This document shows, piece by piece, positions 7,229-16,396 of a stretch of DNA of 64,000 nt. This DNA comes from Saccharopolyspora shandongensis (GTDB lineage Bacteria > Actinomycetota > Actinomycetes > Mycobacteriales > Pseudonocardiaceae). The notes under the pieces were generated by a model that did not search any database, was not told where the DNA came from, and was given only the letters and a program-made list of their open reading frames with translations. A program made the translations under genes and the position numbers. Numbering within the stretch: position 1 is the first letter of the stretch; each line of letters begins with the position of its first letter. The stretch covers positions 98,549 to 162,548 of the forward strand of contig NZ_FNOK01000016.1 in NCBI RefSeq assembly GCF_900106995.1. Direction: 5' to 3'.

Positions 7229-9820
7229 TCACGGTTCGAGGTCGAAGCCGCGGAGCTGTCCCCGGCCGGCGATGCCGAGCTTCGGGAACACCTTGTGCAG
7301 GTGGTATCCGACGGTCCGGTGGCTGATGAACAACCGCGCGGCGATCTCGCGATTGCTCAGCCCCCGGGCGGCGAGCGCGGCGACTTCGCGCTCCTGCGCG
7401 GTCAGCGCCGCGACGTCGCCGCGAGGTGCCGACCCGCCGCACGCGCGCAGCTCGCCGCGGGCGCGCTCCGCCCATTGCCGCGCTCCCAGGCTCTCGAACA
7501 GGTCGATGCCGACCCGCAGCTCGGCGCGGGCTTCCGCGGGCCGCCGTTCGCGGCGCAACCACTGGCCGTGCAGGAGCGAACCGCGGGCCCGCTCGAACGG
7601 GAAGTCGTCGACGTCCGATGTGGACAGTCGGTAGTGCTGCTCCGAATCCTCGGCCAGCGCCCGGCAGCGGTGCAGAACCGCTTGCAACCACGACGGATTC
7701 GACGGATCGATCGAGATCTCGGCGATTCGCTCCACTCGTCCGGCCCGGACATGAGCCTCGACGGCGTCGGCGGCGGCCAGCCGGGCGATGTGCTCGTGGG
7801 CCGTCGGCAGGCCCGGCGCGGACAGCGCGGCCAACCGGTCGCTCGCCTGCTCGACATCGCCGGATGCCAGCTCCGATACCGCCAATGCCCAGGTCGCCTG
7901 CGCGGCGGCGAGGTTGTTGTGCACCGGCGTGGCGCGCTCCAGGGCGAGTCGCGCGTGCCGTCGGCAGCCCGAGGCATCACCACGCCAGGCTGCTAGCAGC
8001 GCGAGTTGGGACAGGAAATCGGCCTCGCGCGGCTGCTGACCGGTGTCGCGAGCCAGGTGGAGGCCCTCCTCGGCGTGCTCGGCGGCGTCCGCCCACAACC
8101 CGAGTCGGCACTCCAGCTCCACCAGCCACGGCAGCGCGATCGCCGAGATGGCCAGCATGCCCGTGGTGCGCAGCTGCTCGTGGGCGGCAAGCCCGAATTC
8201 CCTGGCCGCCCAAGGGTCCCGGCCGAACCGGTTGAGCAGCATCGGCAGCAGCCAGCGGTGCGCGCCCGAACGGCGGACCGACTCGGGCGCGGCCTCGAAC
8301 ACCTCCCACGGCTCGGCGTCGACGACCCGCAGTTCCAGCACGTCCGCGAGCCACCGGCCGTAGTCCCGGAACCCGGGCAGGTCGGCCACCTGCCGGGCCA
8401 GTCGGCGGGCGTCGCCGAGCCGGTCGGCGTGCAGCGCCGCGTCGGCGGCCAGGAAGAACAGCTCCCCGGCCTGGTCGGGCAGGTGGGCTGCCCGCGCGTG
8501 GCGGCGCAGGAAGTGCAGGGCCATGACCTGATCGCTGCTGTAGAGCTCGACGAGGCCGCGGGTGCGCACCTGCGTCGGGGTGTTCCCGCTGATCCGCGAC
8601 AACAGCGTGCGTGCCAGCCCGGCGTGACCGGACTTCCAGGCGACGTGCGCCGCCGCCGCGGTCCGGCGCTCCTGATCGGCCTCGGCCGGGCTCAACCGGG
8701 CCGCGTGCAGCAGGACCGAAGCGGTCGCGGCAAGACCGCCGCGCGCTTCCGCGTCGTGCGCGTCGGTTTCGAGCTCGGCGGCGAGCGCCTCGTCCGGCCC
8801 GGCCGTCGCCAGGCAGCGGTGCCAGCGGGCGCGAGGCGGATCGGTGGCGGCCAGGGCGGCGGCGATCCGCCGGTGCGCCCGGCCGATCTGGCTGCTGGTC
8901 GCCGACGAGTAGGTCGCCGCGCGGGCCAGCGGATGCGCGAAGCGCAGGCGTCCGCCGGAGACCTCGACGAGCCCGGCCTGCTCCGCCGGATCGAGCGGGC
9001 CGCCGAGACTCTCGACCAGGTCGAGGCGCCCGGTGTCGTCGGCCGCGGCGATCAACAGTGCCGCTTGCGTCTCCGTCGGGAGCGCCTGGAGCTGCGCGGT
9101 GAACGCGGCTCGCAGCGCCGAGTCGACCGGCACGGTTCCGGAGAGCGCGTCGAGCGCCAGCCGGCCCCGGTCCGCGCTGCGCCCCAGCGTGGTCAGCGCG
9201 AGCGGGTTCCCGGCGGTGGCGGCGACGAGCCGGTCGCGGGTCGGCCCGTCGACGGGCGTGCCGAGCTCGTCGAGCAGCCGCGCCGCGTTTTCACCGTCCA
9301 GCCCGGAAAGCCGCAGTTCGGCGAGCCCGGCGCTGTCCACCGCGCGCGGAGCGGGATCGCGCACCGCGAAGAGCATGCCGATCGGCCGGTCCGCCAGCCG
9401 CCGCGCGGCGAACAGCAGCGCGGTCATCGAGGCGCGGTCGACATCGTGCGCATCGTCCACGACGACCAGCACCGGAGTCCGTTCGGCGAGCCGGTTCAGC
9501 AGCCCCAGCACGGCGGCGCAGACCAGCCGGTCCGTCGTCTCGCCGGATGCCGTGCCCAGGGCCCGGCGCAGCGCATCCGCCTGCGGCTCGGGCAGCCCGC
9601 CGATCTCGTCCAGCGCCGGGAGGAGGAGCTGGTGCAGTCCGCTGAACGCGATCTCGACCTCGGATTCCACCCCGCTCGCGCGGAGCACCCGGCCCGGCGC
9701 GCCGGATACGACCTCGGCCAGCAGCGTGCTCTTGCCGATTCCGGCTTCGCCGCGGATCACCAGCGCGCCGCCGGTCGCGACGCCACTTACCACGCGCAGT
9801 TCCTCGTCCCGGCCGATCAC
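7229..9820 (-). CDS. Large ATP-binding LuxR-family regulator (LAL)
   Basis: An 863-residue regulator. GEAGIGKS (residues 24-31) is a Walker A motif and VLVVVDDAH (117-125) a Walker B motif, so the N-terminus is an AAA/STAND ATPase. The middle is alanine- and leucine-rich helical sequence of TPR type. The last ~60 residues (LTAQEREVAALAARGLSNREIA, then RTVGYHLHKVFPKLGI) are a LuxR-type helix-turn-helix. LAL proteins act as ATP-dependent transcription activators, often of secondary metabolism or sugar use. The target here is unknown; the adjacent SDR gene, transcribed the same way and ending 35 bp upstream of this start, is the closest candidate. The start is GTG 9820. Confidence 0.92.
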   Translation of the reverse strand: MIGRDEELRVVSGVATGGALVIRGEAGIGKSTLLAEVVSGAPGRVLRASGVESEVEIAFSGLHQLLLPALDEIGGLPEPQADALRRALGTASGETTDRLVCAAVLGLLNRLAERTPVLVVVDDAHDVDRASMTALLFAARRLADRPIGMLFAVRDPAPRAVDSAGLAELRLSGLDGENAARLLDELGTPVDGPTRDRLVAATAGNPLALTTLGRSADRGRLALDALSGTVPVDSALRAAFTAQLQALPTETQAALLIAAADDTGRLDLVESLGGPLDPAEQAGLVEVSGGRLRFAHPLARAATYSSATSSQIGRAHRRIAAALAATDPPRARWHRCLATAGPDEALAAELETDAHDAEARGGLAATASVLLHAARLSPAEADQERRTAAAAHVAWKSGHAGLARTLLSRISGNTPTQVRTRGLVELYSSDQVMALHFLRRHARAAHLPDQAGELFFLAADAALHADRLGDARRLARQVADLPGFRDYGRWLADVLELRVVDAEPWEVFEAAPESVRRSGAHRWLLPMLLNRFGRDPWAAREFGLAAHEQLRTTGMLAISAIALPWLVELECRLGLWADAAEHAEEGLHLARDTGQQPREADFLSQLALLAAWRGDASGCRRHARLALERATPVHNNLAAAQATWALAVSELASGDVEQASDRLAALSAPGLPTAHEHIARLAAADAVEAHVRAGRVERIAEISIDPSNPSWLQAVLHRCRALAEDSEQHYRLSTSDVDDFPFERARGSLLHGQWLRRERRPAEARAELRVGIDLFESLGARQWAERARGELRACGGSAPRGDVAALTAQEREVAALAARGLSNREIAARLFISHRTVGYHLHKVFPKLGIAGRGQLRGFDLEP

Positions 9821-9854
9821 ACCACCAGCTTAGGAACCGCTCGCGCGGGAGCGG

Positions 9855-10832
9855 TCACGACGGAATGCCGGGCGGCATCCGCATCTTGCCGCCCCGGCTC
9901 GGCCCGCCGCCGACCTCGACCGACGAGCCCGTCATGTAGCCGAAGTCGTCGCCGGCCATCGCCAGCACCGCCCGCGCGATCTCCTCCGGCGCGGCCATCC
10001 GTTCCAGGGCGCTGACGTTGAGCGGCCCCCACGCGTCCCGGAACGCCGGCCACACCGCGTCCGGGATGCCCGGCGGCCGGACGAACGCGGTGTCCGTGGT
10101 GCCGGGCAGGATCGCGTTGACCCGGATGCCCCGCGTGCCGTAGTCCAGCGACGCGGCCTGCACGATGCCCTCGATCGCGCGTTTGCTCGCGGTGTAAGCG
10201 GTTCCGCCCGGACGCGTCGAACCGGAGGATGTGCAGATGATCACGCCGCCGCCGCGGGCGAGCAGGTGCGGCACCTCGTACTTGATCGACAGGAAGACGC
10301 CGCGCTCGTTGGTCAGGTGCACGTCGTCGAAGTCCTCCGGCCGCATCTCGTGCAGCGGCGCGGTCTTCGTGATGCCGGCGTTGTTGAACGCGATGTCCAG
10401 CCCGCCGAAGCGGCGCGCGGTCTCGTCGACGAAGTGCTGCAGCTGCTCGGGAATCCGCACATCGGCGGGCAGGTAGACGGCGTCGCCCCCGGACGCGCGG
10501 ATCTCCGCCTCGACCTGCCTGCCCAGCTCGGTGCGCCGCCCGCAGAACGACACCCGGGCGCCCTCGGCGGCGAAGGCCAGCGCGGTGGCCCGCCCGATGC
10601 CGGACGTCCCGCCGGTGATCAGCACGGCCTTGCCGGCGAACCGCCCGCTGGGCGCGGCGGCGGGAGCGGGCCGGGTGGCGGGCCCGGCGAGGTAGGCGGG
10701 CAGCGCCGAGCCGGTCACGGTGCCGACGGCGCCCACCGCGGCTCCGGCGGTGGCGATGCCGAGCAGCGCGCGGCGGCTCCGCCGTGCCGGTCGGGTGGTG
10801 GTTTCCTCTTCGGGGACAGGGGAATTCGTCAT
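9855..10832 (-). CDS. SDR-family oxidoreductase with a Tat-like leader
   Basis: Classical short-chain dehydrogenase/reductase: GGTSGIG nucleotide-binding glycine motif, FNNAG, a catalytic Ser in ICTSSGS, and Tyr-x3-Lys in YTASK. The end VEVGGGPSRGGK is typical. Unusually, ~30 residues from the start there is RRSRRALLGIATAGAAVGAV followed by an Ala-rich segment and AYLAG, resembling a twin-arginine signal peptide; NAD(P)-bound enzymes can be exported by Tat in folded form. ATG 10832 (MTNSPVPEEE) is preferred over an upstream in-frame start. The substrate is unknown. It is co-directional with the LAL regulator. Confidence 0.85.
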   Translation of the reverse strand: MTNSPVPEEETTTRPARRSRRALLGIATAGAAVGAVGTVTGSALPAYLAGPATRPAPAAAPSGRFAGKAVLITGGTSGIGRATALAFAAEGARVSFCGRRTELGRQVEAEIRASGGDAVYLPADVRIPEQLQHFVDETARRFGGLDIAFNNAGITKTAPLHEMRPEDFDDVHLTNERGVFLSIKYEVPHLLARGGGVIICTSSGSTRPGGTAYTASKRAIEGIVQAASLDYGTRGIRVNAILPGTTDTAFVRPPGIPDAVWPAFRDAWGPLNVSALERMAAPEEIARAVLAMAGDDFGYMTGSSVEVGGGPSRGGKMRMPPGIPS

Positions 10833-11033
10833 GATGCCGGTGCTGGACCTTTCCGGGAAGCGATGTCGCCACCAGCTTCCCGGCGGAGCCCGCCGCCGCC
10901 ATCTGTCAGAACGACCAGTCCCCACGCGCGGGACAGTGCTCCTCGCAGCGGCCAGCCGGGAGTCCGCTGAGCGCGTCGGTTTCGCGCGAAATCGCCACCA
11001 CGCACCGCATTCGGAGGAATCCGGTGCCCGAGG

Positions 11034-12215
11034 TCAGTTGACGCAGGGGATCCCGCCGTCGGAGGTGATCGGCTGCTGGGCGTGCGCCGTGCCGTCCAGG
11101 CGCAGCCGGGCCGCCGGCGCCAGGCGCGGCGGGTCCGCGCTGGTCAGCTGCTCGAAGAAGCCCTGCGCCGCAGCCGGATCCACGTTGATGATGTACTGCC
11201 CGCGGTCGTCGCGGGCGCCCGAGTCGGACACCGGCAGCGTCACGAACGTGACCCGCCCGGCGGCCAGTTCCTGCATCTGCTGCACGAAACCCAGCGGGTC
11301 CCAGCCCTCGTCGAGCACCACCGCGCGGCGGGTCGCCTGCACCAGGTCGTTGATCATCCCCGGGTCGGTGAGGGTGCCGGTGGACAGCACCTTGTTCGCC
11401 AGCCCGGCCATGAACACCTGCTGGCGCACGATCCGGTCCAGGTCGCCGCGCGGCAGGCCGTGCCGCTGCCGGACGAACGCCAGCGCGTCGCCGCCGCTGA
11501 TGGTGTGCCGCCCGGCGGCGAAATCGGCGCCGGAGTCCTTGTCGCTGGTGGCCTGCTGCAGGCAGACGTCGACGCCGCCGACTGCCTCGGTGAGCTCGAA
11601 GAACCCGACCAGGTTGAGCTCGGCGTAGTGGTCGATGCGCACCCCGGTGAGGCCCTGCACGGTCTGCACCAGCGCGCGCTGCCCGGCGAGCCGCGCGGCG
11701 TGCTCGATCTCCGCCTCCGGCACGCCGTCACCCCGAAGTTTCTCCGCGGTGGCGCTCTTCGCCAGCCCGTAGACGGCGTTGATCTTCTCCGGCCGGCTGC
11801 CCGGCACATCGGTGTAGGTGTCGCGCGGGATGGAAACCGCGGTCGGCTGCGCGGTGTTGTGCGGGATCCGGATCACCACGAGGCTGTCGGTGTTCAGGCC
11901 GCCGACGGCCTCGGTGCGCAGCTGCTTCAGCACGCTTTCCGGCAGCGGGTTGCCCTGCGCGTCGGTGCGGCTGTCGCTGCCGACCAGCAGCACGTCCGTC
12001 GCGCCGTCGTCGGCGGGCGGCCCCGGCGGCGCGTCCGCGAGCACCTTGGCGGAGCTGACGTCGCTGAGCCGGTCCACCACGATCCAGCCGATGGCGGTGA
12101 GGGCGAGCACGACGGCCGAAACCAGCGCGAGGAGGCTGCGCCCGGCGATGCGGATCCCGGTCCGCTGCGGGCCGATCGGCTCCGCCGCTGCCGGTTCCCG
12201 TTCCGGTTCGCCCAC
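11034..12215 (-). CDS. LytR-CpsA-Psr (LCP) family glycopolymer ligase
   Basis: A 393-residue protein with a cytosolic N-terminus, one membrane segment (SLLALVSAVVLALTAIGWIVV, ~28-48) and an extracytoplasmic LCP domain. LCP motifs include DVLLVGSDSRTD, VSIPRDTYTDVPG (the Arg-Asp phosphate-binding pair) and GGDALAFVRQRHGLPRGDLDR. LCP enzymes transfer undecaprenyl- or decaprenyl-linked polymers to peptidoglycan; in actinobacteria with arabinogalactan they attach that polymer. A paired cysteine (VDVCLQQ and a C-terminal GIPCVN) could form a disulfide. It sits beside a longer LCP paralogue and the rml genes. Confidence 0.93.
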   Translation of the reverse strand: MGEPEREPAAAEPIGPQRTGIRIAGRSLLALVSAVVLALTAIGWIVVDRLSDVSSAKVLADAPPGPPADDGATDVLLVGSDSRTDAQGNPLPESVLKQLRTEAVGGLNTDSLVVIRIPHNTAQPTAVSIPRDTYTDVPGSRPEKINAVYGLAKSATAEKLRGDGVPEAEIEHAARLAGQRALVQTVQGLTGVRIDHYAELNLVGFFELTEAVGGVDVCLQQATSDKDSGADFAAGRHTISGGDALAFVRQRHGLPRGDLDRIVRQQVFMAGLANKVLSTGTLTDPGMINDLVQATRRAVVLDEGWDPLGFVQQMQELAAGRVTFVTLPVSDSGARDDRGQYIINVDPAAAQGFFEQLTSADPPRLAPAARLRLDGTAHAQQPITSDGGIPCVN

Positions 12216-12348
12216 GTCGTTCCCCCAACCCGTTGCGTGCCGACGACCAAGGTTAACCGCCTTGGGAACCCGCGAGCGGCTGCCCGGCGGTTAACCTCGG
12301 CCGAAACCTCGTCGGTGAGACGCGCTCACCTCGCCGGCGTGACGCCGG

Positions 12349-14067
12349 TCATCGGATGCAGGGCACGTCGTCCGCGGTGATCGCGGGCGCGTCGTCGGTC
12401 ACCGGCTGGGCCAGGAGCGGACCGGCCTGGCTCAGCTTGTCGAGTTGGACGGTCTGCACCGGCGCGAAGTTCTGCGTGCCCGGGCCCTTGTAGTCCTTGC
12501 CCAGGTAGACCTCGACGCTGCCGGCCTTGACGCTGGAGCGCACCTCCGTCGGCACGCCGCCGAGGGCGTCCGACACCTGCTTCGCGGCGGCCTCCTCGCC
12601 GGTCGCGAAGTAGATGACCGAGCGGTCCATGGTGCCGGCGTTGGAGCTGCCGCCGGCCTTGAAGCCCTGCCGGGAGATCTCTTCGAGCACCCGTGCGGCC
12701 AACCCGCTGACCCCGGAGGCGTTGTAGACGCTGACCGAGGTCGCGGACCGGGCCTGCATCGCGACCTGCTTCTGCTGGCGTTCGGTCGGCGACAGCAGCA
12801 GATCCGCGGCGAACTGCCGGACCTCGGGGATCTTGATCGTGACGTCTTCCGAGCCGGACGAGCCGACGAGGTGCACCGGGGCGGTGAAGAACTGCACGTT
12901 CCCGCCCGCGATGCCCTGCATCTGCTGGGCGAAGCCGAGCACGTCGTTGGCCAGCGCGGGGTCGAGGATGACCGACTTCTGGATGGCGTTGACCAGTTCG
13001 GTCAGCTTCGCCGGGTTGGTCAGCGTGCCGGTGGACATGACCTTGCGGGCGAGCGCGGACACGAAGACCTGCTGGCGCCTGCCGCGGTCGAGCTCGTTGA
13101 TCAGGCCCTTCCGCTGGCGGACGAAGGCCAGCGCGTCGGCGCCCTGGATCGTCTGCCTGCCCGCGTGGAAGTCCGCGCCGGAGTCCTTGTCCTTGGTGTC
13201 CTCGAGCAGGCAGACCTCGACGCCACCGATTGCATTGGTGACGTCGTAGAAGCCGAGCAGGTTGACCTCGGCGTAGTGGTCGATGCTGACGCCGGTGATG
13301 TCCTCGATGGTCTTCAGCAGCAGCTGCTTGCCGGCCAGCCGGGACTTGTCCTCCAGCTCCTTCGGGTCGGTGATGCCGTCCTTCTTCAGCTTCGCCATCT
13401 CGGCGTGCTTGCCGCGGTTCATGGTCTCGGTGAGCTTGGTCTTGCCGTCTCCGAGACCGACGTCGACGAGGGTGTCGCGGGGGAAGGAGATCGCGCTGGC
13501 GCTCTGCCCGCCGTTGGGGATGCGGACCAGGATCATCGCGTCGGTGAGGTCACCGCCGTCGTAGCTGGTGCGCAGCTCGCGCAGCACGTTGTCGGGCAGC
13601 GGATTGCCGAAGGCGTCGTTGCGGCTGTCGTTGCCGATCAGCAGGATGTCGGTGGCGCCGTCCGGGGCGCTCAAGCCCTTGCGGATGACATCGGCGGTGG
13701 AGGTACCGCCGGCCCCGGGCCGGAACATGGCCCAGCCGAATCCGGTGGTGCTCAGCACCAGCACGGACAGCAGCGCGAACAGCACCCGGCCGAAGTTCCG
13801 CGCGCCCCGGCGGTCTCGCCGCCGCTGCCAGACGTCGCCTTCCGGGGGGACCTCCGCGTTACCCGAACGGGCGGATGAACGGCGTCGGTCATCACTCTGC
13901 GCTGCTCTGCGGCCGGGGCCGCCGGGCGGCGGGGCAGCGCCACCGCGCCGCCCGCCCGACGGGGCGCCGCCGGATCCCGGCCGGCCCTGTCCGCCGGGGC
14001 CGCGGGGCGGCACGGATCTGCCGGGCTGGCCCTGCGGGCCACCTGGCCACCTCGGCCGGTCCTCCAC
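12349..14067 (-). CDS. LCP family ligase with C-terminal LytR_C domain
   Basis: A 572-residue paralogue of the preceding protein. A long Pro/Gly/Arg-rich cytosolic N-terminus (~1-90) is followed by one membrane segment (NFGRVLFALLSVLVLSTTGF). The LCP domain carries DILLIGNDSRND, ISFPRDTLVDV and GADALAFVRQRKGL, and a LytR_C-type domain starts near VSVYNASGVSGLAARV. Cysteines mirror the shorter paralogue (VEVCLLE and DDVPCIR at the end). Probable role: attaching a cell-wall polymer (arabinogalactan or similar) to peptidoglycan. It is divergent from rmlB across 254 bp, which fits joint control of linker-sugar synthesis and polymer attachment. Relative of CpsA/Rv3267. Confidence 0.94.
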   Translation of the reverse strand: MEDRPRWPGGPQGQPGRSVPPRGPGGQGRPGSGGAPSGGRRGGAAPPPGGPGRRAAQSDDRRRSSARSGNAEVPPEGDVWQRRRDRRGARNFGRVLFALLSVLVLSTTGFGWAMFRPGAGGTSTADVIRKGLSAPDGATDILLIGNDSRNDAFGNPLPDNVLRELRTSYDGGDLTDAMILVRIPNGGQSASAISFPRDTLVDVGLGDGKTKLTETMNRGKHAEMAKLKKDGITDPKELEDKSRLAGKQLLLKTIEDITGVSIDHYAEVNLLGFYDVTNAIGGVEVCLLEDTKDKDSGADFHAGRQTIQGADALAFVRQRKGLINELDRGRRQQVFVSALARKVMSTGTLTNPAKLTELVNAIQKSVILDPALANDVLGFAQQMQGIAGGNVQFFTAPVHLVGSSGSEDVTIKIPEVRQFAADLLLSPTERQQKQVAMQARSATSVSVYNASGVSGLAARVLEEISRQGFKAGGSSNAGTMDRSVIYFATGEEAAAKQVSDALGGVPTEVRSSVKAGSVEVYLGKDYKGPGTQNFAPVQTVQLDKLSQAGPLLAQPVTDDAPAITADDVPCIR

Positions 14068-14321
14068 GCCGAATCCTCCTTGGCCTATCGGCGAGCGTTA
14101 CACGTTGGCGAAGTGATTTTGCTCGTGTTCCGGTTGCAGGCTAGCGGTGAACCTGGGGCGGATGGGCAGGTCCCAGTAACAGGGGTGATATCCCTCATAG
14201 GGGTTAGGCGAGTTTGTGACGCTGAGTAGCGCGGGAACCTGCCTCGTAGCGCGCCGTGTCATGCCAGACTGCGGACGCGGGCCCGCTGCGGGCCGCGGAA
14301 AACCCGGCGAGGAAGGGCGCA

Positions 14322-15311
14322 ATGCGGATTCTGGTCACCGGTGGGGCCGGCTTCATCGGCTCGCACTACGTTCGGCAGCTCCTCAGCGGCGCGTATCCCG
14401 CGTTCTCCGATGCCGACGTGATCGTGCTCGACAAGCTCACCTACGCGGGCAACGAGGCGAACCTGGCACCGGTCGCGGACAACCCGCGGCTGAAGTTCGT
14501 CCGCGGCGACATCTGCGATCGCGAGCTGGTCGGCGGCCTGCTGACCGACGTGGACGTGGTCGTGCACTTCGCCGCCGAAACCCACGTGGACCGGTCGATC
14601 ACCGGCTCGGACGCCTTCGTGCTCACCAATGTCGTCGGCACGAACGTGCTGCTGCAGGCCGCGCTCGACGCCGGCGTCGGCAAGTTCGTGCACGTGTCCA
14701 CCGACGAGGTCTACGGCTCCATCGACGAAGGCTCCTGGCCCGAGGACCACGCGCTGGAGCCGAATTCGCCGTACTCGGCGGCGAAGGCGGGCTCGGACCT
14801 GCTGGCCCGCGCCTACCACCGCACGCACGGCCTGCCGGTGTGCATCACCCGCTGCTCTAACAACTACGGGCCGTACCAGTTCCCGGAGAAGGTGCTGCCG
14901 CTGTTCATCACGAACCTGATGGACGGCACCCAGGTGCCGCTCTACGGCGACGGGCTCAACGTGCGCGACTGGCTGCACGTCGGCGACCACTGCCGGGGAA
15001 TCCAGCTGGTGGCCGAATCCGGGCGGCCGGGCGAGATCTACAACATCGGCGGCGGCACCGAGCTGACCAACAAGGAGCTGACCGAGCGGCTGCTGGCCGA
15101 ACTCGACGTGGACTGGTCGATGGTGCGGCCGGTGGCGGACCGCAAGGGCCACGACCGCCGCTACTCGGTGGACCACGGCAAGATCGTCCGCGAACTGGGG
15201 TACGAGCCGCAGGTCGACTTCGCGACCGGGCTGCGCGAGACGGTCCGCTGGTACCAGGAGAACCGCGACTGGTGGGAGCCGCTGAAGGCCCGCTCGGAGG
15301 CGGCGAAGTGA
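14322..15311 (+). CDS. rmlB: dTDP-glucose 4,6-dehydratase
   Basis: Second step of dTDP-L-rhamnose synthesis. GGAGFIGSH (NAD-binding GxxGxxG, residues ~7-15), STDEVYGS (catalytic Thr-Asp-Glu) and SPYSAAKAGSD (Tyr-x3-Lys) are all present. Length 329 residues is normal. ATG 14322 has GGCGAGGAAGG upstream; a longer in-frame start at 14256 lacks support. The stop overlaps the rmlD start, so the two are translationally coupled. rmlA and rmlC are not in the window. Confidence 0.96.
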   Translation: MRILVTGGAGFIGSHYVRQLLSGAYPAFSDADVIVLDKLTYAGNEANLAPVADNPRLKFVRGDICDRELVGGLLTDVDVVVHFAAETHVDRSITGSDAFVLTNVVGTNVLLQAALDAGVGKFVHVSTDEVYGSIDEGSWPEDHALEPNSPYSAAKAGSDLLARAYHRTHGLPVCITRCSNNYGPYQFPEKVLPLFITNLMDGTQVPLYGDGLNVRDWLHVGDHCRGIQLVAESGRPGEIYNIGGGTELTNKELTERLLAELDVDWSMVRPVADRKGHDRRYSVDHGKIVRELGYEPQVDFATGLRETVRWYQENRDWWEPLKARSEAAK

Positions 15312-16225
15312 GCCGCCTCGCAGTGCTGGTCCCGGGCGGCCACGGCCAGCTCGGTTCGGAGCTGGCCCGCATCCTCGGCACGCGGTCCGGCGCGCTGGTG
15401 CATGCGCCCGGCTCCAAGGAACTGGACATCACCGACGCCGAGGAGGTCGCCGACGCGGTGGGTTCGTTCGCGGAGGCGGCGAAGGACGCGGAGCTGGAAC
15501 CGGTGGTGATCAACGCCGCGGCCTACACGGGAGTGGACGCGGCCGAGTCCGACCCGGATCGCGCGGCCCGGATCAACGCCGAAGGCGCCGCCGACCTGGC
15601 GAAGGCCTGCCGGACCAGCGGCCTGCCACTGCTGCACGTGTCGACGGATTACGTGTTCCCGGGCGACGGGACCCGGCCGTACGAGCCGGCGGATCCGACC
15701 GGGCCGCGCTCGGTGTACGGGCGCACGAAGCTCGAAGGCGAGCAGGCGGTGCTGGAATCCGGCGCGCGGGCCTGGGTGGTGCGCACGGCGTGGGTGTACG
15801 GCGCGCGCGGCGGGAACTTCGTGAAGACGATGATCCGCCTGTCCGGCGAGCGGGACTCGCTGTCCGTTGTGGACGATCAGATCGGCTCGCCGACCTGGGC
15901 GGCGGACCTGGCTAACGGCCTGCTGGAACTGGCCGAGCAGGTCGCCGAGCGCCGGGACCCGAAGCAGAAGGTGTTGCACTGCACCAATTCGGGCCAGGCG
16001 AGCTGGTTCGAGTTCGCCCGGGCGATCTTCGCGGAACTGGGCGCGGACGAGAACCGGGTGAACCCGTGCACGACGGCGGACTTCCCGCTCCCGGCGCCCC
16101 GGCCGGCCTACTCGGTCCTGTCCGACGCGGCCTGGCGAGAGGCGGGCCTGACCCCGATGCGCCCCTGGCGAGAAGCCCTGGCGGCGGCCTTCGAAGCGGA
16201 CGGCGAAGCCCTCAGGGGAAGGTGA
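15308..16225 (+). CDS. rmlD: dTDP-4-dehydrorhamnose reductase
   Basis: Last step of dTDP-L-rhamnose synthesis (NADPH reduction). LVPGGHGQLGSEL is the N-terminal nucleotide motif, VSTDYVFPG holds the catalytic Thr, and VYGRTKLEGEQ the Tyr-x3-Lys. The GTG start at 15308 overlaps the rmlB stop (GTGA). 305 residues. The expected downstream neighbour in mycobacteria is wbbL, but here 8.6 kb of other genes lies in between. Confidence 0.95.
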   Translation: MSRLAVLVPGGHGQLGSELARILGTRSGALVHAPGSKELDITDAEEVADAVGSFAEAAKDAELEPVVINAAAYTGVDAAESDPDRAARINAEGAADLAKACRTSGLPLLHVSTDYVFPGDGTRPYEPADPTGPRSVYGRTKLEGEQAVLESGARAWVVRTAWVYGARGGNFVKTMIRLSGERDSLSVVDDQIGSPTWAADLANGLLELAEQVAERRDPKQKVLHCTNSGQASWFEFARAIFAELGADENRVNPCTTADFPLPAPRPAYSVLSDAAWREAGLTPMRPWREALAAAFEADGEALRGR

Positions 16226-16302
16226 CGTCACCTGAGCCGGTGAAGCCGACCCCGAAAGGCCGTTCCAGCCCCATAACGGCTGGTGCGAGGCCGGGACGAC
16301 GT

Positions 16303-16390
16303 GCATAATAGGCACTGCCGAGCCCCGTGGGGGCGAGGAAGGAAGGCCAGGTGACCCGGGGTATTACTGGGAGCCTGGCCTGACGTCTTT
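16303..16390 (+). ncRNA. Structured intergenic element, copy 1 (candidate small RNA or terminator)
   Basis: The 88-nt segment recurs as a direct copy at 17092-17179. An outer stem pairs AGGCCAGG (16344-16351) with CCTGGCCT (16374-16381). An inner stem pairs CCCGG (16355-16359) with CTGGG (16367-16371), with one G-U pair that is G-C in copy 2. The loop is GGTATTA. A -10-like CATAAT lies at its 5' end and a CTTTCT tract after the stem. It lies between convergent rmlD and the DUF3800-like gene, so it may simply be a bidirectional terminator; conservation of about 40 nt upstream of the stem argues for more. Confidence 0.5.
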
Positions 16391-16396
16391 CTAGCT

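Noticed and set aside
12445..13878. Plus-strand open frame opposite the LCP gene
   Set aside because: Composition (His/Val/Gly-rich, no motifs) is that of a GC-rich antisense frame; the minus strand has clear LCP motifs.
16327..16390. Signal recognition particle (4.5S) RNA, because of GGAAGGAAGG
   Set aside because: The SRP domain IV pattern (CAGGUCCGGAAGGAAGCAGCC with its asymmetric loop) is not present; here GGAAGGAAGG lies outside the stem, and the element occurs twice.
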